A stretch of DNA of 55,423 nt from Bacteroidota bacterium (GCA_021831685.1 JAKBMG010000016.1:1-55423), one strand, 5' to 3'. Shown: positions 42,135 through 52,666, numbered from the stretch's first letter. Numbers and translations: made by a program. The notes: generated by a model not told the origin, from the sequence alone.

Positions 42135-44102
42135 TCAATTAGTTAGCACCATTTTTTTTACATCTACAAAATCATCAGCCATAAATCGGTAAAAATAAAT
42201 CCCCGGTTTCAATCCTTGTGCTGAAAAAAAAACATGATTTTCTCCAGCAGGGAAAGTTTTATCGTCAATTTGGCTTATCAACGCAACGTGTCCGTCATAA
42301 AATTCGATCGATACCCTTGAAGTTTTTGGCAAATAAAAACTTATTTCAGTTGAATCGGAAAAAGGATTGGGAGAATTTTGCATAACAATAATATCTGATG
42401 ACTCTCCGAAATAATTTACTCTTGCAATATCAGACGTCTGGATATTGCTTACAGGGTCTGTTTGTTCAATTCTATAATAAAGAGTTCCGGTTGTGTCGGG
42501 AACATCAAAGTATTGAAACGTGTTGTTGTTTGCTGATCCGTTTGAACGAATTGCTCCAACATTTTTCCATGTCATTGTTCCTGCATCCGATTCAACAGCT
42601 CTCTCGATATTGTATAATGACTTTCCTCTTTCGTTTGCAACATTCCAAGCAATTTTGATTGAATCGTTTTGTACGATAGCTTTCAAATTGGATATTTGTG
42701 AAATATACGCTCCATTGTTAAAGATCTTTTGACCGTAAATTTTATTTATGCTGTTGCGGCGGTTTTTAAAAACCGCAATTGCTTCCCCCAGACCGTTTGG
42801 AACAAGGTTTAAATAGCTTTTGGGAGTATTAAAATTTGCCGCTACCGCAAGGCCAAGCGGATTCCATAGCATTTTTCCGCTATTATCAAATCGCTGTGAA
42901 TAAATATCTGCATAAGTGGAATCGTTTCTACTGTCAATCCATGCCACAATTACGCCACCCTTACCGTCGCTAATTAGACGCTGACCAAATTGTATACTTC
43001 TGAAACTTGTAACCGGCACTCCTGATTTTTCCCACATTGGTCTTCCGTGTTTGTTAAACTTTTGCAAATAGATTTCTTTGGTTTTATCATTTTCATTTGT
43101 CCAACTTAAAACAATCCCGGAGTCTACTTCAACCGCAACAGGATTGACCTGATTTCCTTTAAGATTTGTTATAAGTTTTCCACCGGGAATCCAAAGCGGG
43201 ATTCCTTTGTCGCTGATAAGTTGATGATAAATCACTCTGTCAATTCTTTGCGTCTGCCAGGCGACATATATTGATGTGCCAAGTTTCGTAATAAAATAAT
43301 TTAGAACGTTGTGAACTCTACTGGAAATTTCAATCGGCTTATTACCCCAAACTTCTTTTCCTTCCCGGCTAATGTGCTGACCGAAAAGTATAACTCTTTC
43401 GTTTATAACTTCAAGCCAAAACACAAATACTCCCCCATCTTCATCGGCAATTACAGAGGTCATATTTTTTTTAATCCTGGATTTATTTAGGCTAATTCCG
43501 TCATGCTTAAAAATTTCCATTCCACCCGGTGAAAATTTCTTAACAATAATTCTGTAATCACCGGTAATTTCCGGTTCTTTAGCCACATAAGAAATAAAAG
43601 TGTTTCCATCATTATCTGAGTTAGCAGAATAATCACTTATGTCATCTCTCGAGCCGGAAATATCTATACCGTTGTCGGTCCATAATAAAGTTCCGTTTTG
43701 CGAAACACGCTGTGCAAGTAAGTCTCCGTTTTTTGATCTTGCAAAGTCTTTCCAGATTACAACAGCGCTATTAGGAAGACTTGCCGTACAGACGGGGTTT
43801 TCAGCTTGTCCTAAAAGACTTGTTATTTTTTTACCATCAGCCCTAAAGCTTATTCTGCCGCTCTCGTCAACGTGCATAAAAAAAATCTCATTCTGAAAGC
43901 CAAATTTATTATCCTGCCAAAAAACAAATGCGCCATTATTTTTATCACTTATAGCGGAAATATTAATCGGATCAACTGTTTCAATTGCTAAGGAAGTATT
44001 TATAGCCGGGTTGCTAACCCACTGAGCGAAGGAAGCCTGTGTTATAATAAAAGCAAAAATTGCAGCTAATAATAATTCGAATTTTCGTTTGTTATGAGAC
44101 AA
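42135..44102 (-). CDS. T9SS-secreted protein with WD-like/beta-propeller repeats
   Basis: 655 residues. Signal peptide 1-27 (ending 'ITQASFAQW'). Residues ~45-460 carry repeated blades of ~55 residues built on 'DGGVFVFWLEVINERVILFG', 'GKGGVIVAWIDSRNDSTYAD', i.e. an Asp-box-like pattern with central V-x-W. A fibronectin-like segment (~480-560, 'KIAWNVANERGKSLYNIERA') follows. The C-terminal ~85 residues are a T9SS type A sorting domain ('QNSPNPFSDSTEISFYLPKT', 'GIYFYRFMADDF', 'VKKMVLTN'). A surface or released protein; the ligand is unknown. It overlaps the smc end by 11 nt. Confidence 0.88.
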   Translation of the reverse strand: MSHNKRKFELLLAAIFAFIITQASFAQWVSNPAINTSLAIETVDPINISAISDKNNGAFVFWQDNKFGFQNEIFFMHVDESGRISFRADGKKITSLLGQAENPVCTASLPNSAVVIWKDFARSKNGDLLAQRVSQNGTLLWTDNGIDISGSRDDISDYSANSDNDGNTFISYVAKEPEITGDYRIIVKKFSPGGMEIFKHDGISLNKSRIKKNMTSVIADEDGGVFVFWLEVINERVILFGQHISREGKEVWGNKPIEISSRVHNVLNYFITKLGTSIYVAWQTQRIDRVIYHQLISDKGIPLWIPGGKLITNLKGNQVNPVAVEVDSGIVLSWTNENDKTKEIYLQKFNKHGRPMWEKSGVPVTSFRSIQFGQRLISDGKGGVIVAWIDSRNDSTYADIYSQRFDNSGKMLWNPLGLAVAANFNTPKSYLNLVPNGLGEAIAVFKNRRNSINKIYGQKIFNNGAYISQISNLKAIVQNDSIKIAWNVANERGKSLYNIERAVESDAGTMTWKNVGAIRSNGSANNNTFQYFDVPDTTGTLYYRIEQTDPVSNIQTSDIARVNYFGESSDIIVMQNSPNPFSDSTEISFYLPKTSRVSIEFYDGHVALISQIDDKTFPAGENHVFFSAQGLKPGIYFYRFMADDFVDVKKMVLTN

Positions 44103-47100
44103 AACTTAAATCCTCATTAAACCTAACGCTTACTAATTTTGAAATACCTTCTTCTTGCATCGTTACGCCGTAAAGAGTGCTGGCAGCTTCCATGGTGCGC
44201 TTGTTGTGTGTTACTACTATAAACTGAGTATCCTTGCTGAAGTCATGAATTATTTTTGTAAATCGGTCTATGTTTGCGTCGTCGAGCGGTGCATCAATTT
44301 CGTCAAGTATACAGAATGGACTCGGTTTTACTAAATAAATTGCAAATAAAAGTGCAATTGCGGTTAAAGTTTTTTCTCCTCCCGAAAGAAGTTCGATTGA
44401 TGTCGGTCGTTTTCCTTTCGGTTTTGCTATAATTTCGATTTTTCCTTCAAGCGGATCGGCGTTTTCTTCAAGGCGCAGGTCTGCTTCATCGCCGGGATTA
44501 AATAATCCTCTAAAAATATTTATGAAGTTCGTTCTTATCTTTTCAAAAGTATCCATAAAAAGAGTCTGAGCGTTGATGTTAATTTCTTCGATAGTCTTAA
44601 CAATATCTTTTTCGGATTCTATCAAATCATTACGTTGCTTATTCAAAAATTCAAATCGTCCTCTCTCCTCTTCGTATTCGGAGTAAGCAAGAAGATTTAT
44701 AGGGCCAAGATTTTTAATCTGCTGCTTTAATGAATGAACCTCTTCTGTTCTCTGTTTAAAGTCAAATGTTTCGTTGTCTTCAAATTCCTTTAGCTCAAGA
44801 GAGAGTGAATAATTTTCTTGAACGTTTTCTTGAAGAGAATTTATTTTCATCGCAAGTTCATTAAGCTTCATTTCGGATGAATGAACAGCCTCGGAAACGA
44901 TGTCTTTCTCTTTTCTTAAGCTTCGCTGCTTGTTTTCGATTTCCGAAATTTTCAATTGAACCATTTTATATTCCGAATCGATTTTATTTTCTTCTTCAGT
45001 CAATATTTGCTTACCAAGTTCAAGATTTTCTTGTTCGATTTTCTTTTCCGAAATGATATTACTTAGCGTTTGCGCTTCGTCCTGCGAGGATGAAATATCC
45101 ATCTCTCTTTTGGAAACAGACTTCTTAATGTTTTCAATCGACTCATTTGCATGACGAATTGCATTTTCAGTATTTTTCTTTTCGCCGAGCATCCTTTCTA
45201 ATTCAAGGTTAAGTTTGTTTTGTCCGGCTAGCACCGAATTAAATTCAACTTCAAAATTTTTGAAATCCTGCTCCAGTAACTTTTGATTGGCATCCGCTAT
45301 TCGTTTCTCCTCGACTTGATTGGAAAGAAGCGAATAAAGTTCTGTACGCTCATTATCAAGCTTATTGGACTCACCTACAATATCTTGAATTTCCTGTCGA
45401 GTTTTTTCAATTTCATCGTTTGCTTTTTTCTTTTCAAACTCGAACTGAGCAATTTGTTTTTCGACATTTGCAAGATCGTTTACTAAAAGCCTGCCGCGTT
45501 CCGATAGAACCTTAAGGTCAATTTCATTAATTTTTTCTTCAAGGCTTTGAATATCGCGGCGAAGATTTTCAAGGTCGTTTTCCCGTTGCGGGTATTCATC
45601 TTTTAATTTATCAAGCAACTGTTTCCTGCCAAAAAGCGAATCGTCTAGGCGCGGAGCAGAACCGGCTTCAATTATTCCTGACTTCTCCAGGTAATCGCCG
45701 TTTAGAGTAGCAAAATTAAAATCATTGTATCTCTTTGATAAATTAAAGGCGGTGTCTAACGAATCAACAATTACCGTCTTGCTTAATATTTTTTCAAAAT
45801 AAACTTTCCACTTGTTCTCTGTTTGAATAAAATCTTTTGCCCAACCGAGAAATCCTGATTCTTTAATTAGCTTTTTTGATTTTTTTCTTAGAAGCACTGC
45901 TGAAATTTTATCAAAAAATCCTTTCTTTTTTTCTTCAGTTATATTTGAAAGAGAAAAGGAAGCCTTACCGACTTCATGGTTTTTTAAGTATTCGATTCCG
46001 TTTTTTAAATCTTCTAAGCTTTCAACAAGAATATTATTTAAATTATTCTTCAACGAAGCTTCAACCGCAAACCGGTAAAATTCCGGAGAGTTGCCGATAT
46101 GAGCTAGTAAAACTTTCTGCCCGCTTGCCCAATCATTATTTTCAAGCAAAGCCTTAGCGCCTTTGGAAACGCCCTCAAGCGTGTCTATCAAGTTCTGAAT
46201 GAAATTAATTTTATCTTTTATACTGTTGATTACGCTTTTTATCTCAAGCTCTTTCTCTTTCAACTCGTTCAAATCTTTTTCGAGTTTTTCTTTATCTTTT
46301 TGTTTTTGAAGATAGTTCGCTTCAGCCTCAGCTAATTTTTCTTCAGTCTCCTTTTTCTCCTGACTTAATTCTTCCAGGTAACCGACTGTCTTTGCAACGT
46401 TGCCCGTTAAAGATTGAATTTTTTCATTGAACTTGCCGATTGAAAGATTTTTTGCTTCCAAAGATTTCTCAACGTTTGAAAGTTCATTTTCTTTGCCGGT
46501 AATTTCTTTAAATTTATCAAGTAAAAACTCTGACTGTGCTTTCAGAAAATTTCTTTTTTCTTCAAATTCAATTCGAAGATCATCTATATTTTCTTTTATT
46601 GAAACTTTCTCTGCTTCTTTTGATTCAATTTTATCACCAAAATCTTTTAGCGCTGACGAGCCTTCATTTAAAGTCTTCTCTGTATCTAAAAGCTGCTTAT
46701 TTAGCTCTTCAAGCTCTTGTTTGAAGCGTACGGCATTTTTTTCTAAGGAATTTTTTCTTTCTTCAGAAACCGAGACACTGTTTTGAGCATTAAAAATCTT
46801 TTCGGTTTGTGTGTTTAATTCAGAGCGCTTTATTTTTAACTGAAATTCTATATCGGAGAGATTCTGTTTAATTATTTTTATTTCATCATCAAGTTTAGCC
46901 AATTCGGAGTCAAGACTAATTTTCTTCTGAAAATTTTCTTCCTTGCCCTTCTTTGCTTCGTTTTTCTGAAGATTGAAAAGAGATAATTCTCTCTCTGCTA
47001 GTTCAAGTTCAAGCTCACGAAGCGTTGACGAAACTTTATTATACTTGTCCGCTTTTTTTGCTTGACGCTCAAGAGAGTTTACTTTTTTTTCTACTTCTGA

Positions 47101-47685
47101 AACAATATCGTTTACACGGGTAAGGTCTGACTTTACATCGTCAAGTTTTTTCAAGGCAAGTCGGCGGCGAAGTTTATATTTATTAACGCCGGCGGCTTCT
47201 TCAAACATAACGCGCCTTTCATCGGTTTTGTTATTTAAAATGGTTTCCACCATTTTAAGCTCAATAACGGAATAAGCGTTTGAACCGATGCCGGTGTCCA
47301 TAAAAAGATTTGTAATATCTTTTAATCGGCAGATGTTTTTGTTTAGGAGATATTCGCTCTCGCCTGATCTAAAAATTCTTCTGGTAATAGTAACTTCGGA
47401 ATATTCGGTTGGAAGTATTCCTTTATTGTTATGTATCGTCAAAGAAACTTCTGCCATACCCATCGGTTTTTTATTTGAAGTTCCGTTGAAGATAACGTTT
47501 TCCATCTTATCGCTTCTTAAAGTTCCACTTCGCTGCTCTCCTAGGCACCACCTAATTGCGTCTACAATGTTAGTTTTGCCACAGCCGTTCGGTCCTACGA
47601 TAGAGGTTACGCCTTCGTTAAAATTTACGAGAGTCTTTTGCGCAAATGATTTGAATCCGAATATTTCGAGTTTTGATAAATACAA
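44092..47685 (-). CDS. smc: Chromosome segregation protein SMC
   Basis: 1197 residues, full bacterial SMC. Walker A 'GPNGCGKTNIVDAIRWCLGE' at 31-50; long coiled coils (~170-500 and ~690-1040) broken by the hinge (~510-680, 'GVSKGAKALLENNDWASGQK', 'YLEKSGIIEAGSA'); ABC signature 'ELLSGGEKTLTAIALLFAIY' near 1096; Walker B 'FCILDEIDAPLDDANIDRF' near 1123. Start is TTG at 47685, set by the conserved MYLSKLEIFGFKSF N-terminus. It lies 6 nt after the glycosidase-like gene, an unusual partner; ScpA/ScpB are not here. Confidence 0.97.
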   Translation of the reverse strand: MYLSKLEIFGFKSFAQKTLVNFNEGVTSIVGPNGCGKTNIVDAIRWCLGEQRSGTLRSDKMENVIFNGTSNKKPMGMAEVSLTIHNNKGILPTEYSEVTITRRIFRSGESEYLLNKNICRLKDITNLFMDTGIGSNAYSVIELKMVETILNNKTDERRVMFEEAAGVNKYKLRRRLALKKLDDVKSDLTRVNDIVSEVEKKVNSLERQAKKADKYNKVSSTLRELELELAERELSLFNLQKNEAKKGKEENFQKKISLDSELAKLDDEIKIIKQNLSDIEFQLKIKRSELNTQTEKIFNAQNSVSVSEERKNSLEKNAVRFKQELEELNKQLLDTEKTLNEGSSALKDFGDKIESKEAEKVSIKENIDDLRIEFEEKRNFLKAQSEFLLDKFKEITGKENELSNVEKSLEAKNLSIGKFNEKIQSLTGNVAKTVGYLEELSQEKKETEEKLAEAEANYLQKQKDKEKLEKDLNELKEKELEIKSVINSIKDKINFIQNLIDTLEGVSKGAKALLENNDWASGQKVLLAHIGNSPEFYRFAVEASLKNNLNNILVESLEDLKNGIEYLKNHEVGKASFSLSNITEEKKKGFFDKISAVLLRKKSKKLIKESGFLGWAKDFIQTENKWKVYFEKILSKTVIVDSLDTAFNLSKRYNDFNFATLNGDYLEKSGIIEAGSAPRLDDSLFGRKQLLDKLKDEYPQRENDLENLRRDIQSLEEKINEIDLKVLSERGRLLVNDLANVEKQIAQFEFEKKKANDEIEKTRQEIQDIVGESNKLDNERTELYSLLSNQVEEKRIADANQKLLEQDFKNFEVEFNSVLAGQNKLNLELERMLGEKKNTENAIRHANESIENIKKSVSKREMDISSSQDEAQTLSNIISEKKIEQENLELGKQILTEEENKIDSEYKMVQLKISEIENKQRSLRKEKDIVSEAVHSSEMKLNELAMKINSLQENVQENYSLSLELKEFEDNETFDFKQRTEEVHSLKQQIKNLGPINLLAYSEYEEERGRFEFLNKQRNDLIESEKDIVKTIEEININAQTLFMDTFEKIRTNFINIFRGLFNPGDEADLRLEENADPLEGKIEIIAKPKGKRPTSIELLSGGEKTLTAIALLFAIYLVKPSPFCILDEIDAPLDDANIDRFTKIIHDFSKDTQFIVVTHNKRTMEAASTLYGVTMQEEGISKLVSVRFNEDLSFVS

Positions 47686-47691
47686 TTGTCT

Positions 47692-50283
47692 TTATCCTAA
47701 AATTTTGAATTGCTTAAAAGTCAACCAGATATAATCGAATGCCGAATCTTTAATTTGATAATAAAGCAGAAATCCCCCGGCAATAAAAATTATGATCAAA
47801 ATGCTATAAAAATATACACTGCCTGCATTAACGTCAAAGATAACGTAAATTCCCTTCATCAAACGGTAAAAAATCCAAAGCGAAAAAATTAAAAGCCCTG
47901 CGTAAATGTAGAGGTTAGCCACATTAGCATCGAGCGATCTGAATAAAATAATTCCTACCGGAATAAGTAAAACGAGAGGTAAAAAAGACCAAATAACCGT
48001 AAAGTAAACGCCGGATAAAAATATTTTGTTCCTTACAAAAAAGGAAGCGGCTTTTACTATAGCCGTGACTGCCAAAAGAAAAATTACAAAAATTACTGTG
48101 AGCCAAATGAGAGATTGAATTGGGTGCCAGGCAAGATAACTAACTGTCTTAATTATTCCGTTGGTTCCGAACGATAATAGAAATTTTTCAAGAAAAACAT
48201 TTTCACGGAAGTAAAACAAAAGATTACTAAAAATTAATGAAGTTGTCGCGGCGATTATTAGTGCAAGAATAGTTGAATGATAACTCGACATAATTCTCAT
48301 ATCCCTTACATCGGCGAAAAAATTATAAGGGCGCATAAGCGCACGGGATGCATCTTCACGGAATTTTCTTCCCGAGTTTACCAGCACTCCTAAAGCGATT
48401 GCTAAAACAAGTCCAAATAAAATAAATACAATCGGCGAGTTATCTTTTTTATTTCCGATTGGAATAGTTACTCTATCGGTATTGTGAAGTTTTGAGTATA
48501 TTACTTTATAGCCTAACCTGTTTATGCTTCTACCTTCGCCGCATATTCCGAGTTTATAAAGATTTTCGTTGTTGTATCCGGCGCTTAAAGAAGCATAGTC
48601 GCCCCGGTAATCAAACATTGAGTTGATGAAGAAACCAGACAGAGGATAATTTTCCGAATAATCAAACAAGTCTTCAAAATATTTTGCCTGAGCTTCAAAG
48701 GAATGATCATTTAAGTAACCGTCGGTATTTCCCATGTTTACCATATAAGTTGCTTCGCTAATAAAAACTTTAGCTGTACCCAATTTACTTTGCGCAACTT
48801 TTAGTTTATCGCCAATTATATTTACCGGCGTGTTATAAAATTCTATCCCGTACAAATCCAAATTATCTACGGGCAAAATATTAGCTCCACTGAAAGATGC
48901 ATAAGTTAAAAAGTTGGTTTCCTTTTTAACGATTTCGGATAAATCTTTTATTAATGAATTATGGATTTCGGACTGCGGTAAGTAGGAACTGCCCAATCCA
49001 ATTGCGGCAATAGCAGAATATCTTTTGTATGCCGTTAAAAAGTTGGTCAAATAATTTTCACTTCGTGTAATGAAATTACTTTCATCGGCAATATTCTCGG
49101 GAATGGAATTTATTGGAAGCTCAACAAAAGCAAGTAAGCCGTACTTTTCACATAATTCTAAATAGTAAGGATGGGGAACGCTCTTTTCAAAACGGACTGC
49201 ATTGAAGCCAAGGTCTTTTATCATCTTGATGTCCTGGTCCATCTGCTGATAATTTTCAAGATTTCCATAGTCATAATAAGACGGAACGTAAGTTACTCCC
49301 TTTAAGGAAAAATCATCGCCGTTAAGTTTAAGAGATTCTTTACCGGAGGATAAAGAATAAAATGAAATTGAACGAATTTCCCTATCAATCAAATTTGTTC
49401 CGCTCCAAAGTTCGATATAAGCCAAATAAGATTGCGGGTCTGAGGGCGACCATAGGACTGGCGATGTTAATTCAAATGTTTCATTAATGTCTTTGTCTTT
49501 GTTCGGGATAAGTTGTAAGTCATAATCCTGGGCATATTGGGTGCCACCGTTGTTTGGAGAAACGAACCTCATCTTCAAAACATATTGAGATGATGTTGAT
49601 AGAGTATCTTTTGTAAAATCGCGATTTTCAATTCTGGATCTTAAAGTGATATTAGCTCTGTTCGAAGTAGGATTGTATTTGTATGATAAATCCAGATTTG
49701 TAATTGAAATATTTGGAGTCTCCAGAATATACACATCTCTAAAAATCCCGCCAAAGTTGTGAGGGAAAAGAAATCTTTGCTTAACGGGGATAGTGTTTTT
49801 AGAATCCAGGCTATAAAATAATCTTACCGATAAAATATTATTCTTACCGGGGTGAAGAATATCTTTTGGCAATTTAACTGTAAATGGGAACTCTCCGCCG
49901 GTATGGCGGTAAATTATAACGCCGTTAACGGAAATATCGGCAGAGTAATTAATTCCTAAAAAATTTATCCTTAGCCTGTGGTTGTTAACCTGATCTCCGG
50001 AGAGATAAAATCGTTTTTCGAAGGTAAGTTCGCCGTTGCCATGAAAAATGGAAGGGACATTAATATCGACGGCTTTGTCTTCTTTTTTATTAGATGGAAA
50101 AACTTGCCAAACGCCGTCAAGCGAAATGATTTGCCTGGTTTCGGTTATACCAAAAAACGTAGAATCAGAAAGATTTATTGTGTTTTTGGGTAATTCCTTG
50201 AAAATTATTTGTCCATTGCTTTGGTGGGAGAAAAAAATTAGAAAGATTAATAAAGTAAGATAAAAAAATTTGGAGAGACCCAT
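47692..50283 (-). CDS. Membrane-anchored GH2-like protein with C-terminal Yip1-type domain
   Basis: 863 residues. Signal peptide 1-24; GH2 sugar-binding domain (~45-190, 'ISLDGVWQVFPSNKK', 'NVPSIFHGNGELTFEKRFYL'); Ig-like domain (~195-300); TIM-barrel (~305-600, 'LKGVTYVPSYYDYGNLENYQ', 'MIKDLGFNAVRFEKSVPHPY'). The GH2 acid/base 'GNE' position reads 'GLGSSYLPQSE' near 428, lacking the expected Glu; a Glu is present at the nucleophile-like 'VFISEATY' near 509. From ~625 on there are six membrane helices, Yip1-like ('RPYNFFADVRDMRIMSSYHS'). Probably a periplasm-facing pseudo-glycosidase or glycan binder anchored in the inner membrane. Co-transcribed with smc. Confidence 0.8.
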   Translation of the reverse strand: MGLSKFFYLTLLIFLIFFSHQSNGQIIFKELPKNTINLSDSTFFGITETRQIISLDGVWQVFPSNKKEDKAVDINVPSIFHGNGELTFEKRFYLSGDQVNNHRLRINFLGINYSADISVNGVIIYRHTGGEFPFTVKLPKDILHPGKNNILSVRLFYSLDSKNTIPVKQRFLFPHNFGGIFRDVYILETPNISITNLDLSYKYNPTSNRANITLRSRIENRDFTKDTLSTSSQYVLKMRFVSPNNGGTQYAQDYDLQLIPNKDKDINETFELTSPVLWSPSDPQSYLAYIELWSGTNLIDREIRSISFYSLSSGKESLKLNGDDFSLKGVTYVPSYYDYGNLENYQQMDQDIKMIKDLGFNAVRFEKSVPHPYYLELCEKYGLLAFVELPINSIPENIADESNFITRSENYLTNFLTAYKRYSAIAAIGLGSSYLPQSEIHNSLIKDLSEIVKKETNFLTYASFSGANILPVDNLDLYGIEFYNTPVNIIGDKLKVAQSKLGTAKVFISEATYMVNMGNTDGYLNDHSFEAQAKYFEDLFDYSENYPLSGFFINSMFDYRGDYASLSAGYNNENLYKLGICGEGRSINRLGYKVIYSKLHNTDRVTIPIGNKKDNSPIVFILFGLVLAIALGVLVNSGRKFREDASRALMRPYNFFADVRDMRIMSSYHSTILALIIAATTSLIFSNLLFYFRENVFLEKFLLSFGTNGIIKTVSYLAWHPIQSLIWLTVIFVIFLLAVTAIVKAASFFVRNKIFLSGVYFTVIWSFLPLVLLIPVGIILFRSLDANVANLYIYAGLLIFSLWIFYRLMKGIYVIFDVNAGSVYFYSILIIIFIAGGFLLYYQIKDSAFDYIWLTFKQFKILG

Positions 50284-50714
50284 CCGTATAATTCGTCCTA
50301 AAATAATAAAAAAAGTGGCTAAATATACTAAAGAAAGGAGGGGAAATCAACGTAAATGTTATAGTAGAATTCGTCATTTTCTCTTAATGTCGAGCTTAAA
50401 TGTAATAATTAAGTCATGTTAGGCATGTTTTTTCCCAATTGCCCCGCCATTTATGGCGGGGATTTAATCAACAAAAAATGATATTGGCTTTAGCCACATA
50501 AACTGCAAATATGGGGCTAAAGCCCATGTTTTGATTGTGTGACTCTGCCCCGGCATGAATGCCGGGGCAATACAGAAACACTATATCTTAGAAACAACTT
50601 CAGAATAATAATTGGAATATTTATTCATCACTTCTGAATTTTCACACAGCCTCATAATGTCGGGGCAAATGTAGTATCATAATGCGCAAGGTGACTAATT
50701 AAAAGATACTCTTT
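50284..50714. other. 431 nt gap holding intergenic repeat copy 1
   Basis: No ORF. It contains the 218 bp three-hairpin repeat (50436-50653). The GH2-like promoter should lie between 50284 and about 50435. Confidence 0.7.
50436..50653. repeat. Three-hairpin intergenic repeat, copy 1
   Basis: Three palindromes: CCCCGCCAT/ATGGCGGGG (50442-50461), GGCTTTAGCC/GGCTAAAGCC (50486-50524) and TGCCCCGGCAT/ATGCCGGGGCA (50546-50569). A near-identical 3' tail (CTTCTGAATTTTCACACAGC) ends both copies. Copy 2 is at 53321-53538, same length and orientation. No ORF inside. Confidence 0.85.
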
Positions 50715-51470
50715 TTAAGCTACCTGAATTATTCCAATAAATGATTCGGCTTTGAGGCAAGCTCCGCCAACAAGCGCACCGTCTATGTCTTTTTGAGAAA
50801 GCAATTCTTTTGCATTATCCGGTTTAACGCTTCCACCGTATTGAATTATGATTTTTTCGGCTGCGGCAGAGGAAAATTTGTCGGAAATTAAATTTCTAAT
50901 AAAATTATGTACTTCCTGTGCTTGATTTGGAGTTGCTGTTTTCCCGGTCCCTATTGCCCAAACAGGCTCATAAGCGATAATGATTGTGTCGAGGTCTTTT
51001 TCTGACAAACCATTTAATCCTTCATAAACCTGTCTTTTTATAATTTCATTGGTCACTCCGGATTCTCTTTCGTCAAGGGTTTCGCCTACACAAAAGATCG
51101 GTTTTAATCCGCTGCTTAAAGCTTTCTTGATTTTTTTGTTTATTAAATCATCAGTTTCTCCGAAAATATGCCTGCGTTCCGAATGACCGAGAATAACGTA
51201 CTCACACCCGGAACTAAGAAGCATTGAAGCTGAAATTTCACCTGTGAAAGCCCCATTTTCTTCAAAATACATATTTTGAGCCCCTAATTTTATAATAGAA
51301 CCACTTATCAAAGAAGCTGACAGGCTTAGTGATGTAAAAGGCGGACAAATAATCACGTCGCAGTTTGTTTTTTCTTTACCAAGTCCTTCAATTAATTTTG
51401 AAATTAAGTTTTGTGATTCCGTAAGATTATTATTCATCTTCCAGTTTCCGGCAATTACTTTTCTACGCAT
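50715..51470 (-). CDS. tpiA: Triose-phosphate isomerase
   Basis: 251 residues. Glycolysis/gluconeogenesis. Motifs: 'VIAGNWKMNNN' with Lys11, 'YVILGHSERRHIFGE' (electrophile His), catalytic Glu in 'IIAYEPVWAIGTGKTATP', and phosphate loop 'GGSVKPDNAKELL' with 'GALVGGACLKAESF'. Full length. It is the last gene of the hemH-side run, 153 nt downstream of hemH, and is followed by the intergenic repeat. Confidence 0.97.
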   Translation of the reverse strand: MRRKVIAGNWKMNNNLTESQNLISKLIEGLGKEKTNCDVIICPPFTSLSLSASLISGSIIKLGAQNMYFEENGAFTGEISASMLLSSGCEYVILGHSERRHIFGETDDLINKKIKKALSSGLKPIFCVGETLDERESGVTNEIIKRQVYEGLNGLSEKDLDTIIIAYEPVWAIGTGKTATPNQAQEVHNFIRNLISDKFSSAAAEKIIIQYGGSVKPDNAKELLSQKDIDGALVGGACLKAESFIGIIQVA

Positions 51471-51623
51471 CTTTCCCTCGACGTTTTAAGTTAAAAAAAA
51501 TCAGTAATTATACTCCCAAATTACAAAAGAACGGAATCCGCTTCAATTGTATTAGCGAGTCGAGACGGAAATGTGAAAAGTCCCTTTAGCCTCGGTAGGT
51601 TTTGACCAAAATCTTAAGGTCGA

Positions 51624-52640
51624 CTAAATCTGTTCGATAACCATTTGCTTCAGCGACCCAATCCATAGTGGGTGATCATTCAGACTTTCTACAAGCTGAA
51701 TTTTTTCACCGCCGTGATCCACAAATAGTTTTTGATATTCAATTCCGATTTCAACTATCGTCTCAAGGCAGTCGGCAACAAAGGCGGGGCTAAAGACCAG
51801 AATTTTCTTAGCTCCTTTTTCAGCTTTTTCGATAATTATTTTATCAGTAAATGGTTCAAGCCATTTTTTATCAAGGCGCGACTGAAAACAAACTGTGTAT
51901 GCATCTTTGGGTAATTGAAGCTTTGCCGCGAGCAAGCGCGTGGTTGCATAACAGGCTGCTTTGTAGCAAAATTTATTTGCATCCGTGATCTCATTTTCGC
52001 AGTTGTGTTCTGCACATGGCTTGCCGTCATCATAAACTTTGTCTACTTGTCTAAGCGGAAGTCCGTGGTAGCTGAAAAGTATATGATCGTATTCATTAAG
52101 ATTATAATTTTTTGTTCTTTCAATAATCGTGTTGATAAAGCCTTCATTATCATAAAATTGGCTGATAATTTTTATTTCGGGAATTACCCACCATTTGCTA
52201 ATTATTTTCATTGCCTTTTCAACGGCAGAACCTGTGCTTGCAGAGGCATATTGCGGAAATAATGGAATGATGATTATCTTTTGATAAGCTTTCTTCTTCA
52301 TCCTTTCGAGCACTTCCTCAATACCGGGGTTTTGGTAGCGCATTGCAATTTCAACTTCAAAATCACTGTTTAATTCTTTCTGAAGTTTATCTTTTACGCT
52401 GTTACCATAAATTATTATCGGTGATCCGTTTTCCCGCCAAAGTTGTTTATAGATTTTTGCAGATTTCGGTGAGCGGAATGGAACTATGATTAGGTTAACA
52501 AGAAGTATTCTTAGTAACCAGGGTATATCAATAACACGCGGATCATTTAAAAATTCATAAAGATATTTCCTTACGTCGGATACGGAAGGACTGTCGGGTG
52601 TACCGAGGTTTATCAACAAGACGCCGATTTTTGGATTCAT
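51624..52640 (-). CDS. hemH: Ferrochelatase
   Basis: 338 residues. Inserts Fe2+ into protoporphyrin IX (or a coproporphyrin). N-terminal 'IGVLLINLGTPDSPSVSDVR', 'YLYEFLNDPRVIDIP', 'RENGSPIIIYG', 'IPLFPQYASASTGSAVEK', metal-site His192 in 'DHILFSYHGLPLRQVDK', and 'FQSRLDKKWLEPFTDK'. The C-terminal 'SPAFVADCLETIVEIG' includes the second metal-site Glu. No C-terminal 2Fe-2S cluster motif. Cytoplasmic face of the inner membrane. Confidence 0.96.
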   Translation of the reverse strand: MNPKIGVLLINLGTPDSPSVSDVRKYLYEFLNDPRVIDIPWLLRILLVNLIIVPFRSPKSAKIYKQLWRENGSPIIIYGNSVKDKLQKELNSDFEVEIAMRYQNPGIEEVLERMKKKAYQKIIIIPLFPQYASASTGSAVEKAMKIISKWWVIPEIKIISQFYDNEGFINTIIERTKNYNLNEYDHILFSYHGLPLRQVDKVYDDGKPCAEHNCENEITDANKFCYKAACYATTRLLAAKLQLPKDAYTVCFQSRLDKKWLEPFTDKIIIEKAEKGAKKILVFSPAFVADCLETIVEIGIEYQKLFVDHGGEKIQLVESLNDHPLWIGSLKQMVIEQI

Positions 52641-52666
52641 ATTATTAAGTTAGATTATAAAAGAAA

